Shown here piece by piece: positions 25,770-35,716 of a stretch of DNA of 64,000 bases. Position numbers and translations under genes: made by a program. This stretch comes from Aggregicoccus sp. 17bor-14 (lineage in GTDB: Bacteria > Myxococcota > Myxococcia > Myxococcales > Myxococcaceae). How positions within the stretch are numbered: position 1 is the stretch's first letter; each line of letters begins with the position of its first letter. The stretch spans positions 64,001-128,000 of the forward strand of contig NZ_VJZZ01000008.1 in NCBI RefSeq assembly GCF_009659535.1. The letters run 5' to 3'. The notes beneath the pieces were generated by a model, which saw nothing but the letters and a program-made list of their open reading frames with translations, was not told where the DNA came from and made no database searches.

Positions 25770-27008
25770 CTAGCTCGCGGCCACCGCGCCGTCGGGGCGA
25801 TCCAGCCCGAAGGCGGTGTGCAGCGCGCGCACCGCGAGCTCGGTGTACTTCGAGTGCACCACGCAGCTCACCTTGATCTCCGAGGTGGAGATCATCTGCA
25901 CCGCGATGCCCTCGTCCGCGAGCACCTTGAACATCTTCGCGGCGACGCCCGAGTGGTTGCGCATGCCCACGCCCACGATGGACACCTTGGCGATCTGATC
26001 GTCCGTGTCCACGGTGGCGCCCTTGGCGCCGCGGGTGAGCTTCTTCACGATGTCGCGCGCCTTGACGAGGTCGCTCTTGCCCACGGTGAAGGTCAGGTCG
26101 AGGCGCCCGTCGTGGGACGGGTTCTGGATGATGATGTCCACCACGATGCTCTGCTCGTCCAGGGCGCCGAAGAGCTTGGCCACCGCGCCCGGGGCATCCG
26201 TCAGGCCGCGGATGGAGACCTTCGCCTCGTTCTTCTCGTACGCCACGCCGCTGACCAGCACCTCTTCCATCGCCTTGTCCTCCTCGCACACCAGCGTGCC
26301 CGGGTCCTGGGTGAAGCTGCTCTTCACCCAGAGCGGGACCTTGTACTTCATCGCGAACTCGACCGACCGGATCTGCAGCACCTTCGCCCCGAGGCTCGCC
26401 AGCTCCAGCATCTCGTCGTACGAGATGCGGTCCAGCTTGCGCGCCGCGGGCACCATGTTCGGGTCCGTGGTGTAGACGCCGTCCACGTCCGTGTAGATCT
26501 CGCAGGCGTCCGCCTTGAGCGCCGCCGCGATCGCCACCGCCGTGGTGTCCGAGCCTCCGCGCCCCAGCGTGGTGACGTTGCCCTCCTCGTCCACGCCCTG
26601 GAAGCCCGCCACCACCACGATGTGCTTCTTCTTCAGGGCCGCGTGGATGCGCTCCGCGTCGATGCTCTTGATGCGCGCCTTGGAGAAGGTGCTGTCGGTG
26701 ACGATGCGCACCTGGTGGCCGAGCAGGCTGGTGGCTTTGCCTTTCTGCGCCTGGATGGCGAGCGCCACGAGCCCCACCGAGACCTGCTCGCCGGTGGCCA
26801 CGATCACGTCCTGCTCGCGCTCGTCGGGGCGCTCGGTGATCTGGCCCACCAGCTTCAGCAGGCGGTTGGTCTCGCCGGACATGGCCGACACGACGACGAC
26901 GACCTGGTTGCCGGCCTTCTGCGCCGCGATGCAGCGGCGCGCCACGTTCTTGATCCGCTCGATGTCACCAACAGAGGTGCCGCCGTACTTCTGGACGATG
27001 AGTGCCAC
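25770..27008 (-). CDS. lysC: Aspartate kinase
   Basis: Phosphorylates aspartate, first step toward lysine, threonine and methionine. The 412-residue protein starts (GTG) with the substrate/ATP motif [19 protein letters not shown] and has [20 protein letters not shown] and [13 protein letters not shown] in the kinase domain (to about residue 265). Two ACT domains follow (from [16 protein letters not shown]), which give feedback inhibition. The AGGAGAG upstream is about 14 bases from the GTG, rather far, but no better start fits the family. Threonine synthase and an aspartate aminotransferase of the same pathway lie elsewhere in the window. Confidence 0.97.
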   Translation of the reverse strand: MALIVQKYGGTSVGDIERIKNVARRCIAAQKAGNQVVVVVSAMSGETNRLLKLVGQITERPDEREQDVIVATGEQVSVGLVALAIQAQKGKATSLLGHQVRIVTDSTFSKARIKSIDAERIHAALKKKHIVVVAGFQGVDEEGNVTTLGRGGSDTTAVAIAAALKADACEIYTDVDGVYTTDPNMVPAARKLDRISYDEMLELASLGAKVLQIRSVEFAMKYKVPLWVKSSFTQDPGTLVCEEDKAMEEVLVSGVAYEKNEAKVSIRGLTDAPGAVAKLFGALDEQSIVVDIIIQNPSHDGRLDLTFTVGKSDLVKARDIVKKLTRGAKGATVDTDDQIAKVSIVGVGMRNHSGVAAKMFKVLADEGIAVQMISTSEIKVSCVVHSKYTELAVRALHTAFGLDRPDGAVAAS

Positions 27009-27058
27009 GGGGGTGGTCGTTCTCTCCTTGTGGGCCTCGCCATCGCGAGGTGCGGGGG

Positions 27059-27087
27059 AGCTAATGACGCAGCGCGTGTGTTGTCAA
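27059..27087 (-). promoter_or_regulatory. Candidate lysC promoter
   Basis: A perfect -35, TTGACA (27082-27087, minus strand), is 17 bases from a poor -10, TTAGCT (27059-27064). The 5' leader would be about 45 bases, too short for a lysine riboswitch. Confidence 0.4.
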
Positions 27088-27115
27088 AGAGACCCGCGCG
27101 CTGCGGGAGGGGGCT

Positions 27116-27124
27116 TGGTATAGG
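27116..27124 (+). promoter_or_regulatory. Candidate extended -10 element for hutH
   Basis: TGGTATAGG has the TGn extension and a four-of-six TATAAT match (TATAGG), 37 bases before the hutH ATG. No matching -35 lies at 16-18 bases, as is allowed for extended -10 promoters. Confidence 0.35.
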
Positions 27125-27160
27125 GTGCGCCGCCTGCCTACCCCTTTTCGGAGCTTCCGC

Positions 27161-28687
<1,527 letters not shown>

Positions 28688-28697
28688 CGCTCTCCCG

Positions 28698-28733
28698 CCC
28701 GCCGTCCAGGAAGGCCGGCGGGCCGCCTTTTTT
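28698..28733 (+). terminator. Intrinsic terminator after hutH
   Basis: Stem CCCGCCG (28698-28704) with CGGCGGG (28716-28722), a short GC spacer and a six-T run at 28728-28733. It begins 10 bases after the hutH stop. Confidence 0.75.
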
Positions 28734-28840
28734 CCAGGGATGTCGCGCAGTTGAGGGAGCAGGGGGGCACGTGGTACGACTGCTCCCCTGCGCCCCGGGC
28801 ACGTACGCCCGGCGCACGCCTACCCCTGGAGCCAAGCCAC

Positions 28841-31800
28841 ATGAGCGAGCGGAACGACGTCCTGCAGAGCGGGCCTGCCCCCGCCATGCCTCCCGCGAGC
28901 CCCGCTCCCCGCCCGGCCTCCGAGGTGCTCGCGAGTGCGCTCGGCGCGCTGCCCCCGGCGCCCACGTCTCAAGAAGACGAGGCCCGCGCCCGCATCGCCA
29001 CGCTGGAGCGCGAGGCGCGCGCCCTGGGCACCGACGCCCAGGCCGCCCTGCTCTTCCACGAGATCGGCCTGCTCTGGGAGGACCCGCTCAAGAACCCGCG
29101 CAACGCGGCCGTCGCCTTCCAGAACGCGTACAAGCTCGCGCCCAGGTTCCTCGCGAACATCCGCGCCGCGCGCCGCCTCTTCGCGGACGTGGGAAACTGG
29201 CAGATGGTGCTGCAGCTGCTGGACGCGGAGCTCGCGGGCGTGAGCGAGCCGCGCCAGCGCGCCTCCCTCCTCTTCGAGAAGGGCACGGTGCTCGAGGAGC
29301 GCCTGAGCCGCGCCGAGGAGGCTGCGACGGCGTACCGGCAGTGCCTGGAGCTGGGCCCCACGGACGTGACCCTGCTCACCCAGCTCGAGGTGCTGCACGC
29401 GGCGCGCGGCGACCACGCGGCGCTGGTGGACGTGTACCGCCTGCTCGCCGGTGCGCTCGAGGAGCCCTCCCTGCGCGCGCACTTCCTCACCAGCGCGGGG
29501 CTCGTGCTCGAGGACCGGCTGAAGCAGCCGGAGGCGGCGGCGCGCGCATTCCGCGAGGCCTTCGCGCTGGACCGGCGCGACCTGCTGCTGCTCTCCGCGG
29601 TGAAGCGCGTGGCGGAGCGCGAGGGCGCGAGCGAGGAGCTGCTGCAGGCGCTGCAGGCCGAGGCCGAGCTGCTCGGCGAGCAGGCCACGCCTGCGTTCCT
29701 GCAGATCTGCAAGGTGTACGAGCGTCTCGGCAAGCGCGACGAGGCGCTCGCGGCGCTGCTCGCGGCGCGCCGGGTGACGCCGAACGAGCCGCTGGTGCTC
29801 AGCGCGCTCGCGGGCATCTACGAGACGCAAGGGCGCTTCGAGGACCTGGCGGACGTGCTGCTCACCTGGGTGGGCTCCATCTCGGACGAGAGCGAGCTGG
29901 TGGCGATCAACCTGCGGCTCGCGGCGCTCTTCGAGGAGGAGCTCAAGCGCGAGGGCGAGGCCGTGGCGCGCTACCAGGCCATCCTCGCGCGCATCCCGGG
30001 CCACGCGGCGGCGCTCGCGGGGCTGGGCAAGCTCTACTACCGGCTGCAGAACTGGGAGGGCCTGGTCACCGTCTTCGACGCGGAGCTCGCCGCGGCCGAG
30101 GAGCCGAAGCAGAAGGCCGCCAAGATGTACAAGGCGGCCGAGATCCTCGAGGAGCGGCTCGGGCGCCAGGAGGAGGCCATCGGCCGCTACAACGGCTGCC
30201 TCCAGCTGCAGCCCGGCTTCCTGCCCGCGCAGAAGGCGCTCACCCGGCTCTACGAGCGCCAGGGCCGCTTCGCCGAGCTGGTGGCGATGTACGAGCAGGA
30301 TCTGCTGCAGACCAGCGACCGCGACCAGATCATCTCCACGCTCAACAAGATGGCGGTGCTCTACGAGGAGCGCCTCAGCGACCTGGACCACGCCATCGAG
30401 TGCATGAAGCGGGTGCTGGATCTCTCCAGCGACCACCTGCCCAGCATCCGCAACCTCTCGCGCCTCTACGAGCGCGCCGGGCGCTTCCAGGAGCTGCTGC
30501 AGAACCACGAGCTGGAGGCCTCGCTCGCCGGGGACACGAAGCAGGTGCTCAGCCTGCACCACCGCAACGCGGAGATCCTGGACGAGCACCTCAAGGACCG
30601 CGCGGGCGCCACCGCCGCCTACGAGCGGCTGCTCGCGCTCAGCCCCTCCTACCTGCCCGCGCTGCGCGCCCTGGGCCGCCTCTACGCGCAGGACGGGCGC
30701 TGGGAGGACCTCATCCGCATGTACCGCGCCGAGGCGGAGATCGCCTCCTCCACCGAGCACGCGGCCGCGCTCATCTACAAGACCGGCGAGCTGTACGAGC
30801 ACAAGGTCAAGAACGAGAACGAGGCGGTGGCGAGCTACCAGGAGGTGCTCACGCTCGCCCCCAGCTACTTCCCGGCGCTGCGCGCGCTCGGACGCATCTA
30901 CCGCGCGAACGGGGCGTGGGAGAGCCTCATCGAGGTGCTGCGCTCGGAGGCCGCGAACCGCACCGACCCGCTCGAGCGCGCGAACGCCCTGTACCAGGCC
31001 GCCGCCATCTGGGAGGAGCCACTGCACCGCCCCGAGATGGCCATCGAGAGCTACCAGGAGGTGCTGCGCCTCACCCCCGGCCACCCCGCCACCCTGCGCG
31101 CCCTCGAGCGGCTCTACGCCGCCCAGGACAACGTGAAGGAGCTGGTGGTGGTGCTGGACCGCGAGACCCAGACCGCCGCCACCGCGCAGGCCAAGGTGGC
31201 CGCGTACACGAAGCTCGCCCGCCTCTACCTGGACCGCTTCAACGAGCCGGCGCGCGCGGCCCAGTGCTGCGAGTCCGTGCTCGCGCTGGAAGCCGGCCAC
31301 CTCTTCGCCCTCAAGACGCTCGAGCGCATCCGCGCCTCCGACCGCGTGCGCCGCGCCGAGCTGCGCGGGCGCATCGTGGAGCGCGTGGAGGACGGGCGCC
31401 TGCGCACCGCGCTGCGCCTGGGGGTGGCGGCGGACGCGGACAAGCCCGGTGCCGAGGCGGCGCTCGAGGAGTACCGCCGCGCCTTCGCCGAGGACCCGAG
31501 CGACTCGCGCCTCGCCTTCGCCCTCGAGCGCGGGCTGCGCCAGGCGGCAGACCACGAAGCGCTCGCCGGCCTCTACCTGCGCCGGCTCGACGTGCCGCAG
31601 GAGCCCTCCGAGCGCCTCGAGCTGCTGCTGCGAAGCGGCGAGCTGCTCGAGACGCGGCTCGGCGACCTGCCGCGCGCGCAGGCCCAGTACGAGGCCGCGC
31701 TCGCCCTTCAGCCCGAGGCGCTGCCTGCCCTGCAGGGCGCGCGGCGCGTGGCCCTCAAGCGCGAGGACTGGGCGGCAGCCCGCGCGCTGTACGAGTCCGA

Positions 31801-33898
31801 GGCGCGTGCGTCTCGCGACCCGCGCAGCGCCATCGAGGCGCTGGTGGCCGCGGCGCGCCTCGCGCAGGGAGCGCTGCAGGACGCGGAGGGCGCCGTCGCG
31901 CTCTACCGCAAGGCGCTCGAGCGCGACCCGCTGGATCCCACCGCGAGCGCGGCGCTGGAGGACCTGCTCGCCCAGCGCGGCGGCGCGGAGGATCTCGCGG
32001 CCCTGCACGAGCGGCGCGCCGAGGCCCGGCTCGCCCAGCGCAACGTGCAGGCGGCCGCCGCCTCCTTCTACACGGCCGCGCGCATCTGGCTCGAGTCCCT
32101 GAACGACCGCCCCCGCGCGCTCGCCGCGGCCGAGCGCGCGCTCGCGGCCCTGCCCACGCACCCCGACGCGCTCGAGCTGCGCGGCCGCCTGTGCATCGAG
32201 GCCCAGCAGTTCGCGGAAGGGGCCGCGATGCTCGCCCAGCGCGTGCAGCTGGGCGGTGACCCCACCGCGATGGCCACCCTGCACTTGACGCTGGGCGGGC
32301 TCTACCACGATCAGCTCGCGGACCCGGGCCGCGCGGCGGCGCATCTTCAGACGGCGCTCGCGGCGCTGCCCCGCAGCGAGGAGGCGCTGGAGCGGCTCGC
32401 GGAGATCCACGCCCAGGGCCGCAACTGGACCGGCGCGGTGGACTGCCTCAAGCGCCTGCTCGAGCTGGACCTCTCGCGCGAGGCGCGCGCCCGCCACACC
32501 ATCGCGCTCGCGAAGGTGCACGACGAGGGGCTCGGCGACGTGCCCGCGGCGAGCGCCCTCTACCGCCAGGCGCTGGAGCTCGCGCCGGACGACGCGCGCA
32601 TCGTCGAGCGCCTCGTCTCGCTCTCCGAGCGCGCGGGGAACCTCTCCGAGCTCGCGGCGCTGCTCGAGGCGCAAGGCCAGACGGCCGCCGGGGCGGGCGA
32701 TGCGCGCCGGGCCCTCGCGCTGCGGCTCAAGGCCGCGGAGCTGTGCGCAGGGCCCCTCGCCCAGAACGAGCGCGCCGTGGGGCTCTACCGCCAGGTGCTC
32801 GAGGCGGACGCGGGCCACGTGGCGGCCCGCGCGGCGCTTGCGCAGCTGTACATGCGCGACGTGGCGAGCATGCCGCTCGCAGTGGAGGAGCACCGCACGC
32901 TGCTGCACCTGGAGGCCGGGCGCCTGGAGAGCCTGCACGCGCTCTTCCGCCTCTGGGCGGGGCAGCAGCAGCAGGACAAGGCCTTCTGCGTCGCGAGCGT
33001 GCTGCAGTTCCTGCGCTCGGCGAACGACGCCGAGCTTGCCTTCTACACCGAGGCGAAGAACCGCCTGCCGGCCGAGCCCCAGGGCCGGCTCGCTCCCGCC
33101 GAGGTCGAGGGCGTGCTCCTGCACCCCGCGGCCCGCGGCGCCGTGCTCGAGACGCTGCGCGCGGTGGGCGACCAGCTCTCGCGCCTGTACCCGCCGCAGT
33201 TCGAGGTGCTGGGCGTGGACCGCAAGGCGGACCGCCTCAAGGCGGACCACCCGGTGCACCGCGCCCTGCGCGCGGTGGCCCAGGTGTTCGGCGTGGAGGA
33301 GCTCGAGGTCTACAGCGCCCGGCGCGGCCTGATGGGCCTGGAGACCACCGAGCCGCTCTCCGTCTGGGTGGGCCAGGACGTGGTGCGCAAGTTCAACGCC
33401 CGCGAGCAGAAGTTCCTCATGGGCCGCGCGGCGCTCGGGCTGCTCAACAAGTCCGCCGTGCTGCAGAAGCTCTCGGCGGGCGAGACGGCGGAGCTGCTGG
33501 GCAACTCGGTGCGCATCCACGTGCCCACCTACCCGGGCCTCGGCCGGCGCAACGACGAGCTGGTGAAGCAGCTGCGCAAGGCCTACTCGCGCAAGGCGCT
33601 CAAGGCGCTCGAGGCCCCGGCGCAGGCGCTCGCGGACGGGGCGTCCCTGGACCTGCAGGCCACGCTGGAGGCCCTCGGCTACTCGGCGGACCGCGCGGGC
33701 CTGCTCTTGTGCGGCGACGTCTCGGTGGCGCTGGGCGTGGTGCTGCGCGAGGACCCCAACGTCTCCACGGTGCGCCTCGAGGGCGCGGACCCCGTGCTCG
33801 CCGCCGTGCGCGAGCGCGCGGACCTGGGGGCGCTGCTGGACTTCGCCCTCAGCGAGGACTTCTTCCGGCTGCGCCAGAAGCTGGGGCTCGCGCTCTAG
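28841..33898 (+). CDS. Giant TPR-solenoid protein with exact 72-residue repeats
   Basis: 1685 residues from the ATG at 28841 (TGGAG 9 bases upstream). There is no signal peptide, so it is probably cytoplasmic. After a disordered Pro/Ala-rich start (to about residue 45) the protein is a solenoid of paired TPR units. In the best-preserved part five consecutive repeats are exactly 72 residues, each reading roughly AEILEExLxxxxxAixxYxx, VLxLxPxxxPALRALxRLY, xxxGRWEdLixxyraEa. By length about 18 such units fit. The last 250 residues are a different domain (RKFNAREQKFLMGRAALGLL, HVPTYPGLGRRNDELVKQL). Function is unknown. Large TPR proteins such as AgmK/GltI act in gliding, but I see no specific link. 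It is convergent with the CinA-like gene with no gap. Confidence 0.9.
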   Translation: MSERNDVLQSGPAPAMPPASPAPRPASEVLASALGALPPAPTSQEDEARARIATLEREARALGTDAQAALLFHEIGLLWEDPLKNPRNAAVAFQNAYKLAPRFLANIRAARRLFADVGNWQMVLQLLDAELAGVSEPRQRASLLFEKGTVLEERLSRAEEAATAYRQCLELGPTDVTLLTQLEVLHAARGDHAALVDVYRLLAGALEEPSLRAHFLTSAGLVLEDRLKQPEAAARAFREAFALDRRDLLLLSAVKRVAEREGASEELLQALQAEAELLGEQATPAFLQICKVYERLGKRDEALAALLAARRVTPNEPLVLSALAGIYETQGRFEDLADVLLTWVGSISDESELVAINLRLAALFEEELKREGEAVARYQAILARIPGHAAALAGLGKLYYRLQNWEGLVTVFDAELAAAEEPKQKAAKMYKAAEILEERLGRQEEAIGRYNGCLQLQPGFLPAQKALTRLYERQGRFAELVAMYEQDLLQTSDRDQIISTLNKMAVLYEERLSDLDHAIECMKRVLDLSSDHLPSIRNLSRLYERAGRFQELLQNHELEASLAGDTKQVLSLHHRNAEILDEHLKDRAGATAAYERLLALSPSYLPALRALGRLYAQDGRWEDLIRMYRAEAEIASSTEHAAALIYKTGELYEHKVKNENEAVASYQEVLTLAPSYFPALRALGRIYRANGAWESLIEVLRSEAANRTDPLERANALYQAAAIWEEPLHRPEMAIESYQEVLRLTPGHPATLRALERLYAAQDNVKELVVVLDRETQTAATAQAKVAAYTKLARLYLDRFNEPARAAQCCESVLALEAGHLFALKTLERIRASDRVRRAELRGRIVERVEDGRLRTALRLGVAADADKPGAEAALEEYRRAFAEDPSDSRLAFALERGLRQAADHEALAGLYLRRLDVPQEPSERLELLLRSGELLETRLGDLPRAQAQYEAALALQPEALPALQGARRVALKREDWAAARALYESEARASRDPRSAIEALVAAARLAQGALQDAEGAVALYRKALERDPLDPTASAALEDLLAQRGGAEDLAALHERRAEARLAQRNVQAAAASFYTAARIWLESLNDRPRALAAAERALAALPTHPDALELRGRLCIEAQQFAEGAAMLAQRVQLGGDPTAMATLHLTLGGLYHDQLADPGRAAAHLQTALAALPRSEEALERLAEIHAQGRNWTGAVDCLKRLLELDLSREARARHTIALAKVHDEGLGDVPAASALYRQALELAPDDARIVERLVSLSERAGNLSELAALLEAQGQTAAGAGDARRALALRLKAAELCAGPLAQNERAVGLYRQVLEADAGHVAARAALAQLYMRDVASMPLAVEEHRTLLHLEAGRLESLHALFRLWAGQQQQDKAFCVASVLQFLRSANDAELAFYTEAKNRLPAEPQGRLAPAEVEGVLLHPAARGAVLETLRAVGDQLSRLYPPQFEVLGVDRKADRLKADHPVHRALRAVAQVFGVEELEVYSARRGLMGLETTEPLSVWVGQDVVRKFNAREQKFLMGRAALGLLNKSAVLQKLSAGETAELLGNSVRIHVPTYPGLGRRNDELVKQLRKAYSRKALKALEAPAQALADGASLDLQATLEALGYSADRAGLLLCGDVSVALGVVLREDPNVSTVRLEGADPVLAAVRERADLGALLDFALSEDFFRLRQKLGLAL

Positions 33899-34633
33899 CT
33901 ACTCGCAGCGCAGCACCGCATCCGCGGGGAGCCCCTCGCGGATGCGGCGCACGGCCTCACCCACCGGCGCGCTCTCGGCCGCCTCCACCGTGACCTTCAC
34001 CCGGTAGTCCTTCGCCGGGTCGAACTCCGGATAGGAGCCGATGGCCACGTGGGGCATGTCCAGCGCCACGCGGTCCAGCACGGCGGCGATCGCCCCCTCC
34101 CCCAGCCCCAGGTAGAGGCTGCTGAGGTGCACGGGGCTGCCGTTGAGCCGCTTGAGCACCGTCTCCAGCTGCAGCCGGAACAGCTGCGGCACGCCGGGCA
34201 GCAGGTAGATGCCCTCCACGGAGAGCACCGGGTACCACGTGCCCTCCTGGGTGAGCAGCTCGGAGCCCTCGGGCGCATCCGCGAGCCGCATCGCCTCGGG
34301 GGTCACCGCGTCGCGGTAGCGCTCGCGCAGCAGCTGCTCCATGCCGGCGAGCCGCACCACGCGGCGGCCCAGCGCGAGCGCCACCGCGCGCACCGTGACG
34401 TCGTCGTGGGTGGGGCCGATGCCCCCGCTGGTGAAGACGTGGGCCGCCTTCGCCCGGGCGCGGGAGACCGCGTCCACGATGGCGTCGATCTCGTCCGGCA
34501 CCACCTCGAGCGAGCGCAGGGGCACCCCGCACTCGCGCAGCCGCCGGATGAGCAGGGGGCCGTTCGCGTCCTGCACCTTCGCGGTGAGGACCTCGTTGCC
34601 GATGATGACCGCGGCTGCCCCGGAGCGCTCCAT
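33899..34633 (-). CDS. CinA/MoaB-type molybdopterin-binding-fold protein
   Basis: 244 residues corresponding to the N-terminal (COG1058) domain of CinA: AAAVIIGNEVLTAKVQDANG, then FTSGGIGPTHDDVTVRAVAL and YLLPGVPQLFRLQLETVL. In full-length CinA this domain has ADP-ribose pyrophosphatase activity and is joined to a C-terminal nicotinamide-nucleotide amidase; the amidase is absent here. It is probably a stand-alone pyrophosphohydrolase-like enzyme. The ATG at 34633 lies 12 bases after the tmk stop, so the two may be co-transcribed. The stop directly abuts that of the TPR gene. Confidence 0.88.
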   Translation of the reverse strand: MERSGAAAVIIGNEVLTAKVQDANGPLLIRRLRECGVPLRSLEVVPDEIDAIVDAVSRARAKAAHVFTSGGIGPTHDDVTVRAVALALGRRVVRLAGMEQLLRERYRDAVTPEAMRLADAPEGSELLTQEGTWYPVLSVEGIYLLPGVPQLFRLQLETVLKRLNGSPVHLSSLYLGLGEGAIAAVLDRVALDMPHVAIGSYPEFDPAKDYRVKVTVEAAESAPVGEAVRRIREGLPADAVLRCE

Positions 34634-34645
34634 GCGCCCCGGACT

Positions 34646-35332
34646 CTAGCCCACGCGCGGGCGCGAGGTGCGGCGCGCGAGCAGCTTGCGCACGTGCACC
34701 AGACAGGCGGCCGTCACCGCCTCGGGGGGCTGACCCCCGTCGATGCGCACGATGCGCTCGCGCCCCTCGCGCCGCCGGATGGCCGAGACGTACGCCTTGG
34801 CGATGCGGCGCTGGGCCTCGTCCGCCTCGAAGAGCTCCTGGGGCCCGCCGCGCCCCGCGCGCCGCTGGGCGGCCACCTGCGGGGACACCTCGACGAAGAT
34901 CGTGAGGTCCGGCGAGATGGCGCAGCCGTTGATGACCTCGACCCAGTCCATGGGCAGGTTCATCCCCTGGTAGGCGAGCGAGGAGAGCACGTAGCGGTCG
35001 CACAGCACCGTCTCCCCCCGCGCGAGCGCCGGCAGCACCCGCGCCTGCAGGTGATCCGTGCGGTCCGCGGCGAAGAGCAGCGCCAGGGTCTCCGGCGAGA
35101 GCGGGGCGTTGCTGCCGGGGATGACGAGGCGGCCCGTCAGGGCCTGGCGGATGAGCGTGCCGATGGGCCCGTCCGAGGGCTCACGGCTGGTGAGCACCCG
35201 GTGCCCGTCCGCGCGCAGCGCCGCGGCGAGGCGCTCCGTCTGGGTCGTGGTGCCCGCGCCGTCCAGCCCCTCGAGCACGATGAAGCGGCCGCGGGCGGAG
35301 GCCGCCGCGCGGGGAGTCTTCGCCGCGCTCAC
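34646..35332 (-). CDS. tmk: Thymidylate kinase with altered P-loop
   Basis: Phosphorylates dTMP to dTDP. The 228-residue protein has the family order FIVLEGLDGAG, then TSREPSDGPIGTLIR, LLFAADRTDHLQ, the DRY box CDRYVLSSLAYQGMNLPMDW, and QRRAGRGGPQELFE in the lid. The P-loop reads GLDGAGTTTQ: the invariant Lys of GxxxxGK(S/T) is replaced by Thr28 (codon 35249-35251). The GTG start overlaps the stop of the preceding membrane-protein gene (GTGA). Everything else argues for a real thymidylate kinase, so the substitution is notable rather than disqualifying. See findings. Confidence 0.92.
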   Translation of the reverse strand: MSAAKTPRAAASARGRFIVLEGLDGAGTTTQTERLAAALRADGHRVLTSREPSDGPIGTLIRQALTGRLVIPGSNAPLSPETLALLFAADRTDHLQARVLPALARGETVLCDRYVLSSLAYQGMNLPMDWVEVINGCAISPDLTIFVEVSPQVAAQRRAGRGGPQELFEADEAQRRIAKAYVSAIRRREGRERIVRIDGGQPPEAVTAACLVHVRKLLARRTSRPRVG

Positions 35333-35670
35333 CGGGGCAGCAGCTGCGACGGGTCGTCCAGGTGCAGCGCGCGGCGCAGCGCCTCGAGCGAGGCAAAGCG
35401 CTCCAGCTCGTCCGCCATGTGGCGGCGGCCCTTGAGCCCCTGCACCAGCGCGTAGGTGAACAGGCCCAGGGCCATCGCCGCGGCCACGTACCCGAGGTAG
35501 GGCACCTTCGCGGAGTCGCGGAACAGCTTGATCGCCGCCCCGGTGACGATGAGCGCCACCACCGTGCTGACGGCGGCGTGGGCGTAGTGGCGGATGCTCT
35601 TGCGGCTCGCGAGGCCTGCCTGGAGGCGCTCGAGCTCGGCGCGCTGCTGCTGCTGGGTATCTGCGTTCAC
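35329..35670 (-). CDS. Two-helix membrane protein of unknown function, 113 residues
   Basis: GTG start. A short Gln/Glu/Arg-rich cytoplasmic head is followed by two helices (about residues 33-49, VSTVVALIVTGAAIKLF, and 57-76, YLGYVAAAMALGLFTYALVQ) and a C-terminal charged helix. Both ends should face the cytoplasm. It is translationally coupled to tmk (GTGA overlap) and lies 46 bases after thrC. I do not recognise a family. Confidence 0.75.
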   Translation of the reverse strand: MNADTQQQQRAELERLQAGLASRKSIRHYAHAAVSTVVALIVTGAAIKLFRDSAKVPYLGYVAAAMALGLFTYALVQGLKGRRHMADELERFASLEALRRALHLDDPSQLLPR

Positions 35671-35716
35671 AGGGGGCTGTTTACGCGAAGAGGGCCCCCC
35701 GCGTCGAGTTGGGGGC

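Noticed and set aside
27009-27058. Lysine riboswitch upstream of lysC
   Set aside because: The predicted leader is about 45 bases, far too short, and no paired helices of that class are seen.
28820-33520. A 1566-codon open frame on the minus strand opposite the giant TPR gene
   Set aside because: It is a by-product of GC-rich third positions in the real gene; its product is an Ala/Arg/His/Leu/Gln-rich string with no domain, no ribosome-binding site and no family pattern.
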